The position numbers were made by a program, and so were the translations under genes. From the NCBI GenBank assembly GCA_034211175.1, contig JAXHUH010000301.1, forward strand, positions 1 through 64,000: a DNA stretch of 64,000 bases, written 5' to 3'. Source of the DNA: JAXHUH01 sp034211175 (GTDB lineage Bacteria; Actinomycetota; Acidimicrobiia; Acidimicrobiales; CAIXPF01). Of this stretch, positions 15,315 to 24,719 are shown in pieces. The notes under the pieces were generated by a model, which saw only the letters and a list, made by a program, of their open reading frames with translations, did no database searches and was not told where the DNA came from. Position 1 is the first letter of the stretch; every line of letters begins with the position of its first letter.

Positions 15315-17943
15315 GGGTCACCCGGACCGAGGGACCCTCACCCGAGGACCCGTCGACCGACGAGATCTGCAGGTCGGCCACCCGGCCGGCCTCGGCGACG
15401 TCGGCCGAGACGGCGGTGAGCGCCTCGACCCGCTCGGCGGTGTCGGTGACGACGACGCTCGTGACCTCGGTGCGCAGCGACCGCTTCGCCTCGGTCTTCG
15501 CCTTGCGGATCTCGCCGGTGATCTCGACCGCGACCTGGTAGACGGCCGGGTCGCCGTCGCCGGCGAGGCGATCGATGGCCTCGGCGTCGGGCCAGGTCGA
15601 GCGGTGGACCGAACCCTCCTTCCACCACGACCACACCTCTTCGGTCGCGAACGGCAGGAACGGCGCGAACAGCTTCAGGAGCGTCTCGATGGCCACGTCG
15701 AGCGTCGCCTGGGCCGATGCCGCGGCGGCGTCGCCGTGGGCGCCGTAGGCCCGGCCCTTGACCAGCTCGACGTAGTTGTCGGTGAAGCTCCAGAAGAACG
15801 TCTCGGTGCGCTCGAGCGCCCGGGCGTAGTCGTAGGCATCGAACGCCGTGGTCGCCTCGTCGACGAGACGGGCGAGGCCGGCGAGTAGCGAGCGGTCGAG
15901 CGGCTCGGTGATGGTGTCGGTCCCGGCGGTGCCGTCACCCAGGGTCAGCGCGAACTTCGAGGCGTTGAGCAGCTTGATCGCCAGGCGGCGACCGATCTTC
16001 ATCTGCCCCTCGTCGAACGCGGTGTCGGTGCCGGGGCGACCGCTGGCCGCCCAGTAGCGGACGGCGTCGGAGCCGTACTGCTCGAGCAGCGCGATCGGGG
16101 TGACCACGTTGCCCTTCGACTTCGACATCTTCTTGCGGTCGGGGTCGAGGATCCACCCCGACAGCGCCGCGTTGGCCCACGGCAGCGAGTCGTGCTCGTA
16201 GTGGGCCCGCACGACGGTCGAGAACAGCCAGGTCCGGATGATGTCGTGGGCCTGGGGGCGCAGGTCCATGGGGAACGTGCGCTCGAACAGGTCGGGGTCG
16301 TCAGCCCAGCGGCACGCGACCTGCGGCGACAGCGACGACGTCGCCCACGTGTCCATCACGTCGGGGTCGCCGACGAAGCCGCCGGGCTGGCCGCGCTGGG
16401 ACGCCTCGTAACCGGGCGGGACGTCGCTCTGGGGGTCGATCGGCAGCGTGTCCGGGTCGGGCAGGATCAGCTTGTCGTGGTCGGGCTCGCCGTCGGCGCC
16501 GACCTCGTACCAGACGGGGAAGGCGACGCCGAAGAAGCGCTGGCGGCTGATGAGCCAGTCACCGGAGAGGCCGCCGACCCAGTTCTCGTAGCGCGCCTTC
16601 ATGTACGGCGGGTGCCAGACGAGCGCCTCGCCCCGGTCGAGCAGAGCCTGCTGCAGCTCGGCGTCGCGGCCGCCGTTGCGGATGTACCACTGGCGGCTGG
16701 TGACGATCTCGAGCGGGCGCTCGCCCTTCTCGTAGAACTTCACCGGGTGGCTGATCGGGCGGGGCTCGCCGATCAGCTCGCCCGACTCGGTCAGCATCTC
16801 GACGATGCGCTGCTGGGCGCTGAACACGGTCTTGCCGGCCAGCTCCGCGTAGCGCTGCGCCCCCTCGCCCTCGATGGCGGCGGGCGGGTCGGCGACGACG
16901 CGGCCGTCGCGCCCGAGGATCGCCCGGACGGGCAGGCCGAGCTCGCGCCACCAGATCACGTCGGTCGTGTCACCGAACGTGCAGATCATGGCGATGCCGG
17001 TGCCCTTCTCGGGATCGGCGAGGTGGTGGGCGACGACGGGAACCTCGACCCCGAACAGCGGCGTCTTCACGGTGGAGCCGACGAGCTCGGCGTAGCGGCC
17101 GTCGTCGGGGTGGCAGACCAGTGCGACACACGCCGGCAGCAGCTCGGGCCGGGTCGTGTCGATCACGACGTCCGCGTCACCATCCGAGCCGCCCCCATCC
17201 GAGCCTCCGTCGGTGCGGTGGAACGCGAGCTTGTGGTAGGCGCCGGGGCGTTCGCGGTCCTCCAGCTCGGCCTGGGCGACCGCGGTGCGGAACGTGACGT
17301 CCCACAGCGTCGGGCCCTCGGCCAGGTAGGCCTCGCCCCGCTCCAGGTTGCGGAGGAAGGCGAGCTGCGACGTCTTGCGGGAGCGCTCGTCGATGGTCGC
17401 GTACGTCATCGACCAGTCGACCGACAGGCCGAGGCGGCGCCAGACGGTCTCGAACGCCTTCTCGTCCATGGCGCACAGCTCGCCGCACAGGTCGATGAAG
17501 TTGCGGCGGCTGATGCCGACCTGGCGCTTGGGGTCGGGCTTGTCGGGCGGGGTGAAGTCGTCCTCGAACGGGACCGACGGGTCGCAGCGGACGCCGTAGT
17601 AGTTCTGGACGCGCCGCTCGGTGGGCAGGCCGTTGTCGTCCCACCCCATCGGGTAGAAGACCTCGCGGCCCCGCATCCGCATGTAGCGGGCGACCGTGTC
17701 GGTGTGGGTGTAGGAGAAGACGTGCCCGACGTGGAGGGAGCCGCTCACCGTCGGCGGCGGCGTGTCGATCGAGTAGATCTCCGCGCGCGACCGCGACCGG
17801 TTGAACCGGTAGGTGCCGGCCGATTCCCAGCGTTCGTCCCAACGCTCCTCGAGGCCTTCGAGGCCCGGCTTGTCGGGTACCGAGCGCGCCGGCGTCCCGC
17901 CCTCGGTGGTAGCGGATGGCGTCGTCGACGTGTCGATGCTCAC
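15298..17943 (-). CDS. valS: valine--tRNA ligase
   Basis: Charges tRNA-Val with valine. An 881-residue class I synthetase with the HIGH-type motif in PPPTVSGSLHVGHVFSY (about residue 72) and the KMSKS loop KKMSKSKGNVV (about 604). The editing domain and the anticodon-binding domain with NASKFAL and WSFTDNYVELVK are present. DTPPPTVSGSLHVGH and MGWDDNGLPTERRVQ are typical of the actinobacterial/archaeal-like ValS type. The start is GTG 17943. It converges on, and overlaps by 17 bases, the GGDEF-EAL gene. Confidence 0.96.
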   Translation of the reverse strand: MSIDTSTTPSATTEGGTPARSVPDKPGLEGLEERWDERWESAGTYRFNRSRSRAEIYSIDTPPPTVSGSLHVGHVFSYTHTDTVARYMRMRGREVFYPMGWDDNGLPTERRVQNYYGVRCDPSVPFEDDFTPPDKPDPKRQVGISRRNFIDLCGELCAMDEKAFETVWRRLGLSVDWSMTYATIDERSRKTSQLAFLRNLERGEAYLAEGPTLWDVTFRTAVAQAELEDRERPGAYHKLAFHRTDGGSDGGGSDGDADVVIDTTRPELLPACVALVCHPDDGRYAELVGSTVKTPLFGVEVPVVAHHLADPEKGTGIAMICTFGDTTDVIWWRELGLPVRAILGRDGRVVADPPAAIEGEGAQRYAELAGKTVFSAQQRIVEMLTESGELIGEPRPISHPVKFYEKGERPLEIVTSRQWYIRNGGRDAELQQALLDRGEALVWHPPYMKARYENWVGGLSGDWLISRQRFFGVAFPVWYEVGADGEPDHDKLILPDPDTLPIDPQSDVPPGYEASQRGQPGGFVGDPDVMDTWATSSLSPQVACRWADDPDLFERTFPMDLRPQAHDIIRTWLFSTVVRAHYEHDSLPWANAALSGWILDPDRKKMSKSKGNVVTPIALLEQYGSDAVRYWAASGRPGTDTAFDEGQMKIGRRLAIKLLNASKFALTLGDGTAGTDTITEPLDRSLLAGLARLVDEATTAFDAYDYARALERTETFFWSFTDNYVELVKGRAYGAHGDAAAASAQATLDVAIETLLKLFAPFLPFATEEVWSWWKEGSVHRSTWPDAEAIDRLAGDGDPAVYQVAVEITGEIRKAKTEAKRSLRTEVTSVVVTDTAERVEALTAVSADVAEAGRVADLQISSVDGSSGEGPSVRVTLSPES

Positions 17944-18052
17944 GTCCTCACGGTACTCGGGCCTCCCCGGGCCCGCGAAGCACCTTCCGGGCCGGTCGGC
18001 ACGGTTGCCGTGGCATCGCGGCGGCTCCCGCCCGGCGCCCGGGCCGCAGCGC

Positions 18053-19330
18053 TCAGGCCGTGTGGTCGTCGAGCTCGATCGCCGGCACCTCGTCGGCGAG
18101 GACCACGCGGTCGCGGCCGGCGCGCTTGGCGGCGGCCAGTGCGTCGCTCGCCCGGTTGACCGTGACGTCGAAGCCGGAGCCCGGCGTCGACGGCGCCACG
18201 CCCGCGCTCAGCGTCAGCGGCGGCGCGCCGATGGCGGCGAGGCGGTCGCCGAGATCGGCCCGGCACCGCTCGATGACCGTTCGGCCGACCGCGGCGTCGG
18301 TGACGGCGAGGACGACGAGGAACGTGCCGTGGTCGGCCCGGGCGACCAGGTCCTGGCTGCGGACCGAGTCCCGCAGCAGGCGGGAGACGCAGACGAGGGC
18401 GTCGGCCACGACCGCGTCGCCGTAGGTGCTCTCGTAGTCGCGCAGGTGGTCGATGTCGACGACGGCGAGTGTGTACGGGGTCAGCTCGCGGCGGAAGCCC
18501 TCGAGGCGGGCCTCGGCGGCGCGGCGGTCGGGGAGGCCGGTGAGCGGGTCGCGGCTCACGACCGGGACGGGTACCTCGCTGCGGAGCTGGCCGAGGCGGG
18601 CGTCGAGGCGGGCGGCGACGATGTCGAGCCGCTCGGTCACGACGTGGTTGGTGGCGTCGACGGGCCCGGTGCGGTGGAGGACGCCGAACAGGTCGCCGGC
18701 GACGCCGAACGGCACGCACGTCGCGCTGGTGGCCTCGGGTCGGATGCGCCGACGCAGGTGGGGGCAGGCGTCGAGGGCGTCGCTGCGGTCGTAGGTCTGG
18801 GTGGCGCCGGCCCGCATCGCCGGGCAGTCGTCGGGCTCGATCACCGGGCAGCCGGGGCCCTCGCCGTCGGGGCCGGTCTCGTCGATCTGGACGAGCGGCC
18901 CGCGACCGGCGGCGAGCAGGACCTCGGCCGGCGCGATGTCGCCGAGGTGCTCGGTCGCGGCGAGCGCCAGGCGGACCGCGGCGGGCTCGTCCGGCGCCGC
19001 GGCGAGCGCCCGTTCGAGCCTGCGGGTGAAGCGGTGGCTCTCGGCGTCGATGCCGAGGCGGGGGTCGACCGGGGTGATGAGCGGCCGGGCGTGGGCCCGG
19101 ACGGCGGGATGGGCCCGCGGGCGGCGCCGGCCCCGCAGGGTGAGGGCCAGCAGCGCGGCGACCGCGCCGCCGACCGCGACGGCCCGGGCGGTGCCGGTGA
19201 GCGGTGAGACCGCGAGCGCCGCCGGCACCGCGGCCAGGGCCACGACGGTGGCGGCGCGGGCGAGCGAGCGGACCAGGACGCTCGGGTCGATCGGCGAGGA
19301 ACCCCGGATCCATCTCACCTCGTTGTCCAT
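18053..19330 (-). CDS. degenerate GGDEF-domain protein with GAF-like region
   Basis: A 425-residue protein with two hydrophobic segments near the N-terminus (about residues 18-65), a GAF-like middle domain containing Cys-rich spots (GPGCPVIEPDDCPAM, DACPHLRRR) and a C-terminal diguanylate-cyclase fold starting at SRDPLTGLPDRRAA. The active-site loop reads ADHGTF instead of GG(D/E)EF, so it should not make cyclic di-GMP; a receptor or structural role is more likely. The start is ATG 19330; a longer frame would run into the cysS promoter. It is divergent from cysS, 110 bases apart. Confidence 0.82.
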   Translation of the reverse strand: MDNEVRWIRGSSPIDPSVLVRSLARAATVVALAAVPAALAVSPLTGTARAVAVGGAVAALLALTLRGRRRPRAHPAVRAHARPLITPVDPRLGIDAESHRFTRRLERALAAAPDEPAAVRLALAATEHLGDIAPAEVLLAAGRGPLVQIDETGPDGEGPGCPVIEPDDCPAMRAGATQTYDRSDALDACPHLRRRIRPEATSATCVPFGVAGDLFGVLHRTGPVDATNHVVTERLDIVAARLDARLGQLRSEVPVPVVSRDPLTGLPDRRAAEARLEGFRRELTPYTLAVVDIDHLRDYESTYGDAVVADALVCVSRLLRDSVRSQDLVARADHGTFLVVLAVTDAAVGRTVIERCRADLGDRLAAIGAPPLTLSAGVAPSTPGSGFDVTVNRASDALAAAKRAGRDRVVLADEVPAIELDDHTA

Positions 19331-19426
19331 CGGTACGACGGCGCCCCGACTGGAGGGTGAGTTCGGCGCGTTGCGCCGCGATCGGCGTCGCCGGGGATCG
19401 CGTTCGGTGGCCGCCGGCGCGGTCAG

Positions 19427-19432
19427 TACGGT
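19427..19432 (+). promoter_or_regulatory. leaderless -10 element of cysS
   Basis: TACGGT followed by seven bases and the ATG at 19440. Confidence 0.6.
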
Positions 19433-19439
19433 TGGGGTC

Positions 19440-20803
19440 ATGGTGCAGCTGTTCGACACGTCCCGGGGCGCCGTCCGCCCCCTCGAGCTCCGTGAGCCCG
19501 GGAAGGTGTCGATGTACGTGTGCGGGCCCACCGTGTACGGCCCGCCCCACCTCGGCCACGGCCGGTTCGCCCTCGTGTTCGATGTGCTGCGCCGCTACCT
19601 GATGTGGAGCGGCCTCGAGGTCCGCTACGTCTCGAACATCACCGACATCGACGACAAGATCATCCAGCGCGCCCAGCACGAGAGCCGCGAGTGGCAGGAC
19701 ATNNNNNNNNNNCGACGAAGTGCGAGTCGATCTGGTATCGGGCGATGGACGCCATCGGTGTGCTCCGCCCCGACGACGACCCCCACGCCACCGTCTACGT
19801 CGAGCAGATGGTCGAGCTCATCGGCCGCCTCGTCGACGACGACAAGGCGTACGTCACCTCCGACGGCGTCTACTTCGCGGTCGAGTCGGTGGACGACTAC
19901 GGCCTGCTGGCCCGCCAGTCGCTCGAGAGCCTCAAGGCCGGCGCCCGCATCGAGGTCGCCGAGGAGAAGCGCTCGCCGGTCGACTTCGCGCTGTGGAAGT
20001 TCGCCAAGCCCGGCGAGCCGACGTGGGACTCGCCGTGGGGCCCGGGCCGCCCCGGCTGGCACACCGAGTGCGTCGTGATGTCGCTCGACCTGCTCGGCGA
20101 GGGCTTCGACATCCACGGCGGCGGCCAGGACCTGGCCTTCCCCCACCACGAGAACGAGCGCGCCCAGGCCGTCGGCGTCGGGCAGACGTTCGCCCGCCAC
20201 TGGGTCCACAACGGGTTCGTGGAGATGGGCGGCGAGAAGATGTCGAAGTCGCTCGGCAACACGATGAACCTGCTCGACCTCATCGACTCCGCCGACCCCC
20301 GCGCCTACCGCCTGCTGGTGCTCCAGTCGCACTACCGCTCGCCCGTCGAGGTCACCGAGGCGACCGTTGCCCGGGCCGTGGCCACGTTGGAGCGACTCGA
20401 CACGTTCGCCCGGCGCACCTCGGGGCTCGACCCGGCCGAGCCGGACGCCGAGGCGGTGGCCCGGTTCAAGGCGCTCATGGACGACGACATGAACACGCCG
20501 GGTGCCATGGACCAGCTGTTCCGCCTCGTGCGGGAGGGCAACACCGCGCTCGACATGGAGGACGAGGCCGGCGCCGCGGTGGCGTGGGCGACGGCGGCGA
20601 CGATCTGCGAGGCCGTCGGCCTCGAGCTGGACGCGGCCGAGCCGGAGGGCCCGGACGAGCGCATCCTCGGCCTGATGGTCGAGCGCGACCAGGCCCGGGC
20701 CGCCAAGGACTTCGCCCGCGCCGACGCGCTGCGCGATGAGATCGCGGCCGCCGGCTGGATCGTCGAGGACACCGCCCAGGGCACCGCCGTCCGCGCCCGC
20801 TGA
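19440..20803 (+). CDS. cysS: cysteine--tRNA ligase, interrupted by an assembly gap
   Basis: Charges tRNA-Cys. Class I synthetase with the zinc Cys in SMYVCGPTVYG, the HIGH motif HLGHGR, VSNITDIDDKII, further zinc ligands in HTECVVMS and PHHENE, and the KMSKS loop GEKMSKSLGN. Ten N at 19703-19712 interrupt it. The reading frame before the gap (phase of 19440) and after it (phase of 19715) differ by the wrong amount for ten bases. Alignment by memory to E. coli CysS needs only about two residues there, so the true gap is probably two bases. I treat it as one intact gene of about 452 residues. Confidence 0.95.
19703..19712. other. assembly gap of ten N inside cysS
   Basis: Placeholder run of N. 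The length is not a measured distance: with ten bases the CysS frame breaks, while two bases (completing codons at[N] and [N]cg) restore it and the expected spacing of the protein. Confidence 0.9.
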
Positions 20804-20847
20804 CCGCCGCAACCGGTCCGGCGAGCCCACCTCAGCAGAGCGATTGG

Positions 20848-20853
20848 TACGCT
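20848..20853 (+). promoter_or_regulatory. leaderless -10 element of the first vapBC pair
   Basis: TACGCT followed by six bases and the ATG at 20860. Confidence 0.55.
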
Positions 20854-20859
20854 CGGCCC

Positions 20860-21105
20860 ATGAGTGGGACGTACCGGGTCGTGATGGGAGATCGGGGGCG
20901 TCTCGTCATCCCGGCTGCGGTGCGGGAGCAGGCTGGACTGGCCGAGGGGTCGGTGCTCGTGCTCGTCGACACCGATGCCGGGCTCGTCGTGCTAACCCGG
21001 GAACAACTCCGCGACCGAGTGCGTGCCGACCTCGCGGGTCTGGACCTCGTCAGTGAGCTGCTCGGCGAGCGACGGGCGGTGGCGGCCCTCGAGGACGCGG
21101 GTTGA
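20860..21105 (+). CDS. AbrB/MazE-fold antitoxin (VapB type)
   Basis: An 81-residue swapped-hairpin DNA-binding antitoxin: YRVVMGDRGRLVIPAAVREQAGLAEGS is the typical SpoVT/AbrB beginning. The C-terminal helix (LDLVSELLGERRAVAAL) would bind the toxin. The gene overlaps the PIN toxin gene by four bases. It is expected to repress its own promoter together with the toxin. Confidence 0.9.
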   Translation: MSGTYRVVMGDRGRLVIPAAVREQAGLAEGSVLVLVDTDAGLVVLTREQLRDRVRADLAGLDLVSELLGERRAVAALEDAG

Positions 21106-21467
21106 CGGTTCTCGACGCCTCGGCGCTGCTGGCGTACCTGCAGGGTGAGGCCGGGAGCGACCTCGTCGAGGAACGGCTGGCCGCCGGCGCCCGTTGCGGC
21201 GCGGCGAACTGGTCCGAGGTCGCACAGAAGGTGCTCGCCGCCGGCGGCGAGTGGGAGCTCGCTCGGGCGTTGCTCGCCAGCTATGAGATCGAGGTGGAGG
21301 CGGTCGGCGCCGACGATGCGGAGTGGGCGGCCCGGCGGTGGGTCCGCGGCGAGGGCCTGTCGCTGGCCGATCGGCTCTGCCTCGCACTCGGCGAGCGCGT
21401 GGACGCCGAGGTCCTGACCGCTGATCGGGCCTGGGGCACGGAAGGCCGGGTCCGCCAGATCCGCTGA
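21102..21467 (+). CDS. PIN-domain ribonuclease toxin (VapC type)
   Basis: A 121-residue PIN nuclease. The acidic residues of the active site are visible: the first Asp in TVLDASALLAYL, Glu in ANWSEVAQK, Asp in LSLADRLCLAL and the last Asp in VLTADRAWG. VapC toxins cut tRNA or rRNA. The TTG start (TTGA) overlaps the antitoxin stop, indicating translational coupling. Complete by length. Confidence 0.9.
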   Translation: MTVLDASALLAYLQGEAGSDLVEERLAAGARCGAANWSEVAQKVLAAGGEWELARALLASYEIEVEAVGADDAEWAARRWVRGEGLSLADRLCLALGERVDAEVLTADRAWGTEGRVRQIR

Positions 21468-21581
21468 GCTGCGCGACGGTACGGGTGCGCCGAACGATTC
21501 GAAGGACGTTCGTCCGGCGTCTGTTCTGGTGCCGGGTTCTCGTCGCTACGTTGGCCGCGGTCGGCGGGTGAAGGGGGCCGG

Positions 21582-23561
21582 ATGTCCGGTCGGAAGCTGT
21601 GGTCGGTGACGGCGTGCGTCGGGGTGTTGGCCGCCGTCGTGTTGCAGGGCAGCGTCGGTGCGCAGGAGGACCCGGACGCCCCGGGTCCCGGTGAGGACGG
21701 TGCCGTCGAGGTGGAGCCCAGCGGCCTGTTCGTCGAGCCCGACCCCGACATGCTCCACGTCCGCGACCCCGAGGCCCCCGACGAGGCCGACAGCCCGAGG
21801 GGTTCGTACGGGGACCTGGTCGACGGCGTGATGATCGAGGGGTTCGGCACCGGCGACGACGAGGTCGCCACCGTCCACATCTCGGGCACGTTGGGCGTCC
21901 CGGCGGGCACGCCCGCCGATGAGGACGACGGCTCGATCCCCACCACCGACCCCGACGACATCGACGGCGTCGCCACCGAGGACGACGGTTCGATCGAAGT
22001 CGCGAACCGGGCCGAGCCCGAGCCCGGCTCGATCGTGCGCTGGGGAGGTGTGCTCGGCGACAACACGGACGCCGACACGGTCGCCGACGTCGACGTCTTC
22101 GCGCTCGGTGCGTTGGAGGAGTGGATGGACATCCTCGTCGAGACCGACACCAGCGGCGTCGACGACCCGGTCGACACGATGGTCGTGGTCTTCGACGAGG
22201 CCGGCGAGGTCATCGCCTCCAACGACGACGGCGTCGGCATCGGTACCGACTCGCGGGTCGCGGTCGCCGTGCCCCGCGACGGGGAGTACTTCGCCGCGGT
22301 CGTCGCGTGCTGCCGCTTCCCCGACGACCCCTTCGACCCGACCAGCGCCGGCCCGCCCGGTGAGACCGGCGAGTACGCCGTCGAGCTGGGTGCCTATGTC
22401 AGCTGGCTCCCCCGCCCGAGCGTGCGTGGGGACACCGACGTCTTCGTCGTGGAGCTGGCGGCCGGTGACGTGCTCGCCGGCGGCTTCTCCGGCGCGGCCG
22501 GCCTCGTCTACGTGCACGAGCCGAACGGCCCGGGCCTGCTGTCGCGCTCGAACGTCTCGGCGCTCTACCCGGCTGCGTCCCCGCTGCGCCACACCGGCGA
22601 CATCGGCATCGAGCACGTCGTTGCCTACGACGGCCCGGTCGTCGTCGCGGTGACCGACGGCGCCGGCGACTACGAGGGCGAGCTGCGCGTCGTGCGCAGT
22701 CCGGCCGAGAACGAGGGGACCGTCCCACAGGTCGTCTACCTGGACACCGATGGCGCGGACGTCGATCTGTCCACCCTGGTGCCCAAGGCCCAGTCGCCGG
22801 CGGGCCTCGCCCCGCTGTCCGCCTCCCTGGCCGGCTGGGGCCTGGAGCCCGACGACGAGGAGATCGTCGTCGACGCCATGGTCGAGCGGGTCGAGGCGAT
22901 CTTCGAGCGCTGGGGCCCCGAGGGGGCCTCGCTGATCGAGGTGCGTCGCAGCGACCGGGACCCCGACCCGTGGGGTGAGCCGGACGTCAGCCGGGTCGTC
23001 CTCGGCGGATCGCCGACCCCGCCCGGGCTGGTGGCGACCGGCGTCGCCGAGTCCGTCGACCTCGGCAACGTGGATCGTGAGGAGACCGCGGTCGTCCTCC
23101 TCGATCTTCTGAGCGCACCGACGGGGATCGAGTCGATCAACACCATCCCCCTGGCGCCCGGCGCGTCGAAGGCCGAGCTCACCGGCGCGACGCTGGGCAC
23201 GCTCGCCACGCAGGAGATCGGGCACCTCCTCGGCCTCTGGGACACCGACACGGTCCACGAGGTGCTCGACTCGGTCATGGACCGTGGCGAGCTGGGCGAG
23301 ATGATCGGAATCGGCGACGATGGCGTCTGGGGCACCGAGGACGACGACGTCCCGGGATTCAACCTCGACTACTACGCCGCCCACGGCCCGTACTGGGGCG
23401 GCATCCAGGACGAGCGGGCCCGCCTCGCCGCAGCGCTCGGGTGGTTCGGCCCGGACCGCGGTGAGGCAGTCGAGTCCGGGGAGGCTGCCGAGTCCGGCGA
23501 GGCCGTCGATCCGGTCGAGTCCGACGAGCCCGTCGTTCGGGATTGGACCGGAGCGGGCTGA
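21582..23561 (+). CDS. secreted protein with pre-peptidase-like domains and a damaged metzincin site
   Basis: A 659-residue exported protein: signal peptide about 1-27 (hydrophobic VTACVGVLAAVVLQ, cleavage near VGA-QE). The N-terminal half has acidic repeats and two beta-rich PPC-like domains (for example around DVDVFALGALEEWMDILVETD and RGDTDVFVVELAAGD). The C-terminal part resembles a metzincin protease: LATQEIGHLLGLWDTD followed by a Met-turn-like SVMD. The first zinc His of HExxH is Gln here, so catalysis is doubtful unless another ligand substitutes. The end is a short run of SGEA/ESGEA repeats. No sorting signal is visible. I do not recognise a specific family. Confidence 0.75.
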   Translation: MSGRKLWSVTACVGVLAAVVLQGSVGAQEDPDAPGPGEDGAVEVEPSGLFVEPDPDMLHVRDPEAPDEADSPRGSYGDLVDGVMIEGFGTGDDEVATVHISGTLGVPAGTPADEDDGSIPTTDPDDIDGVATEDDGSIEVANRAEPEPGSIVRWGGVLGDNTDADTVADVDVFALGALEEWMDILVETDTSGVDDPVDTMVVVFDEAGEVIASNDDGVGIGTDSRVAVAVPRDGEYFAAVVACCRFPDDPFDPTSAGPPGETGEYAVELGAYVSWLPRPSVRGDTDVFVVELAAGDVLAGGFSGAAGLVYVHEPNGPGLLSRSNVSALYPAASPLRHTGDIGIEHVVAYDGPVVVAVTDGAGDYEGELRVVRSPAENEGTVPQVVYLDTDGADVDLSTLVPKAQSPAGLAPLSASLAGWGLEPDDEEIVVDAMVERVEAIFERWGPEGASLIEVRRSDRDPDPWGEPDVSRVVLGGSPTPPGLVATGVAESVDLGNVDREETAVVLLDLLSAPTGIESINTIPLAPGASKAELTGATLGTLATQEIGHLLGLWDTDTVHEVLDSVMDRGELGEMIGIGDDGVWGTEDDDVPGFNLDYYAAHGPYWGGIQDERARLAAALGWFGPDRGEAVESGEAAESGEAVDPVESDEPVVRDWTGAG

Positions 23562-23634
23562 CCGCTGCCGGCCGCTCGTTCCCGCTGATCGGTGCGAGGA
23601 CCGTCGCGGCCCGGAGGAGCAGCGGTCCGTGTGG

Positions 23635-24246
23635 TCAGGCCGGGGCGAGCCAGCGGTAGATCTTGGCCCGCAGCTCGTCGATGCCGGTGCCCTTCGCCGC
23701 GCTGACCCAGGTGATCTCCCCGCGGGGGAGCGCACACTTGCGGGCCAGCTCCTCACGGCGCTTCTGGCGCTTCGACGCCTTCACCTTGTCGGCCTTGGTG
23801 GCGACGACGACGTAGGGCACGTCGCACTCGGCGAGCCAGTCGAGCATCTGGACGTCGAGCTTGGTCGGCCCGACCTCGCCGTCGACCAGCACGATCACCG
23901 TGGCCAGGGTCTCCCGCTCGAGGAGGTAGCCCTCGATCATCGCCTGCCACCGGGCCTGCTCCCGCTTGGGGGCGGCGGCGTAGCCGTAGCCGGGGAGGTC
24001 GACGACCGCGGTGTCGATCCCGACGTCGGGGCCTTCGTCCTTGCCGATGGCGAACAGGTTGAGGAGCCGGGTGCGGCCCGGCGTCTTCGACACGTGGGCG
24101 AGCCCGTTGCGGTTGGCGACGGCGTTGATCAGCGACGACTTGCCGACGTTGGACCGACCGACGACGGCCAGCTCGGCCGCGGTGTCGGGCAGCTTGTGGT
24201 GGTCGTCGGCCGAGGTCACGAACCGGAGCGGGATGGGAGAGCTCAC
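23635..24246 (-). CDS. engB: ribosome-biogenesis GTPase EngB (YsxC/YihA)
   Basis: A 203-residue GTPase needed for late 50S subunit assembly. G1 GRSNVGKSSLINA, G2 region KTPGRTRLLN, G3 DLPGYGYA and G4 ATKADKVK are all present, with G5 near WVSAAKGTG. The start is GTG 24246 (SSPIPLRFVTSA). It is preceded on the same strand by a small membrane protein gene 23 bases upstream. Confidence 0.95.
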   Translation of the reverse strand: MSSPIPLRFVTSADDHHKLPDTAAELAVVGRSNVGKSSLINAVANRNGLAHVSKTPGRTRLLNLFAIGKDEGPDVGIDTAVVDLPGYGYAAAPKREQARWQAMIEGYLLERETLATVIVLVDGEVGPTKLDVQMLDWLAECDVPYVVVATKADKVKASKRQKRREELARKCALPRGEITWVSAAKGTGIDELRAKIYRWLAPA

Positions 24247-24268
24247 CCGACGATTCTCCCTCGCCCGG

Positions 24269-24610
24269 TCAGCGTGTGGCGCGCTCCGCCGGTTCGTCTC
24301 CCCGCACGAGCGTCCACGCCGCCCCGAGCAGCGGCAACGCGAGCAGGTCGGCGACGGTGATCCCGTGGTTGTGGGACAGCGGGAGGAGCACCGGGCCCTC
24401 GATCGGGGCGTTGGCCACGAGCCACAGGCACGCGCACCCCACCAGCAGCGCCGCGGCGATGGTGCGGGTGCCGGGGCCGGTGTGGCGAAGCCCGGAGCCA
24501 CCCGAGCGCAGCACCGCCTCGACGGCCCCGATGGCGGCGAGGGTGACCGCAACGGCGCACAGCACGAGCTCGGGATGGCCGTGGCGGAGGCTCCAGAGCA
24601 GGTCGATCAT
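24269..24610 (-). CDS. small membrane protein of unknown function
   Basis: A 113-residue protein with three hydrophobic segments (about residues 15-34, 48-66 and 84-100). The N-terminus is MIDLLWSLRHGHPEL and the loop NAPIEGPVLLPLSHNHGIT is the most distinctive part. I do not recognise the family. It sits just upstream of engB, likely in the same transcript. Confidence 0.65.
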   Translation of the reverse strand: MIDLLWSLRHGHPELVLCAVAVTLAAIGAVEAVLRSGGSGLRHTGPGTRTIAAALLVGCACLWLVANAPIEGPVLLPLSHNHGITVADLLALPLLGAAWTLVRGDEPAERATR

Positions 24611-24719
24611 CGTGGCGCCACGGTAACGATGGAGGTTCAGCTACTTCGTTACGGCTCCGCTGCGGTCGCGTTGTCGTCTCGGCGTTGTGGTCGTCTCGGC
24701 CGGGTCTGACGATGCCCGG

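Noticed and set aside
24623..24652. Inverted repeat gtaacga/tcgttac between DUF4184 and the small membrane protein gene as a terminator
   Set aside because: Seven-base arms with a long loop are too weak to call.
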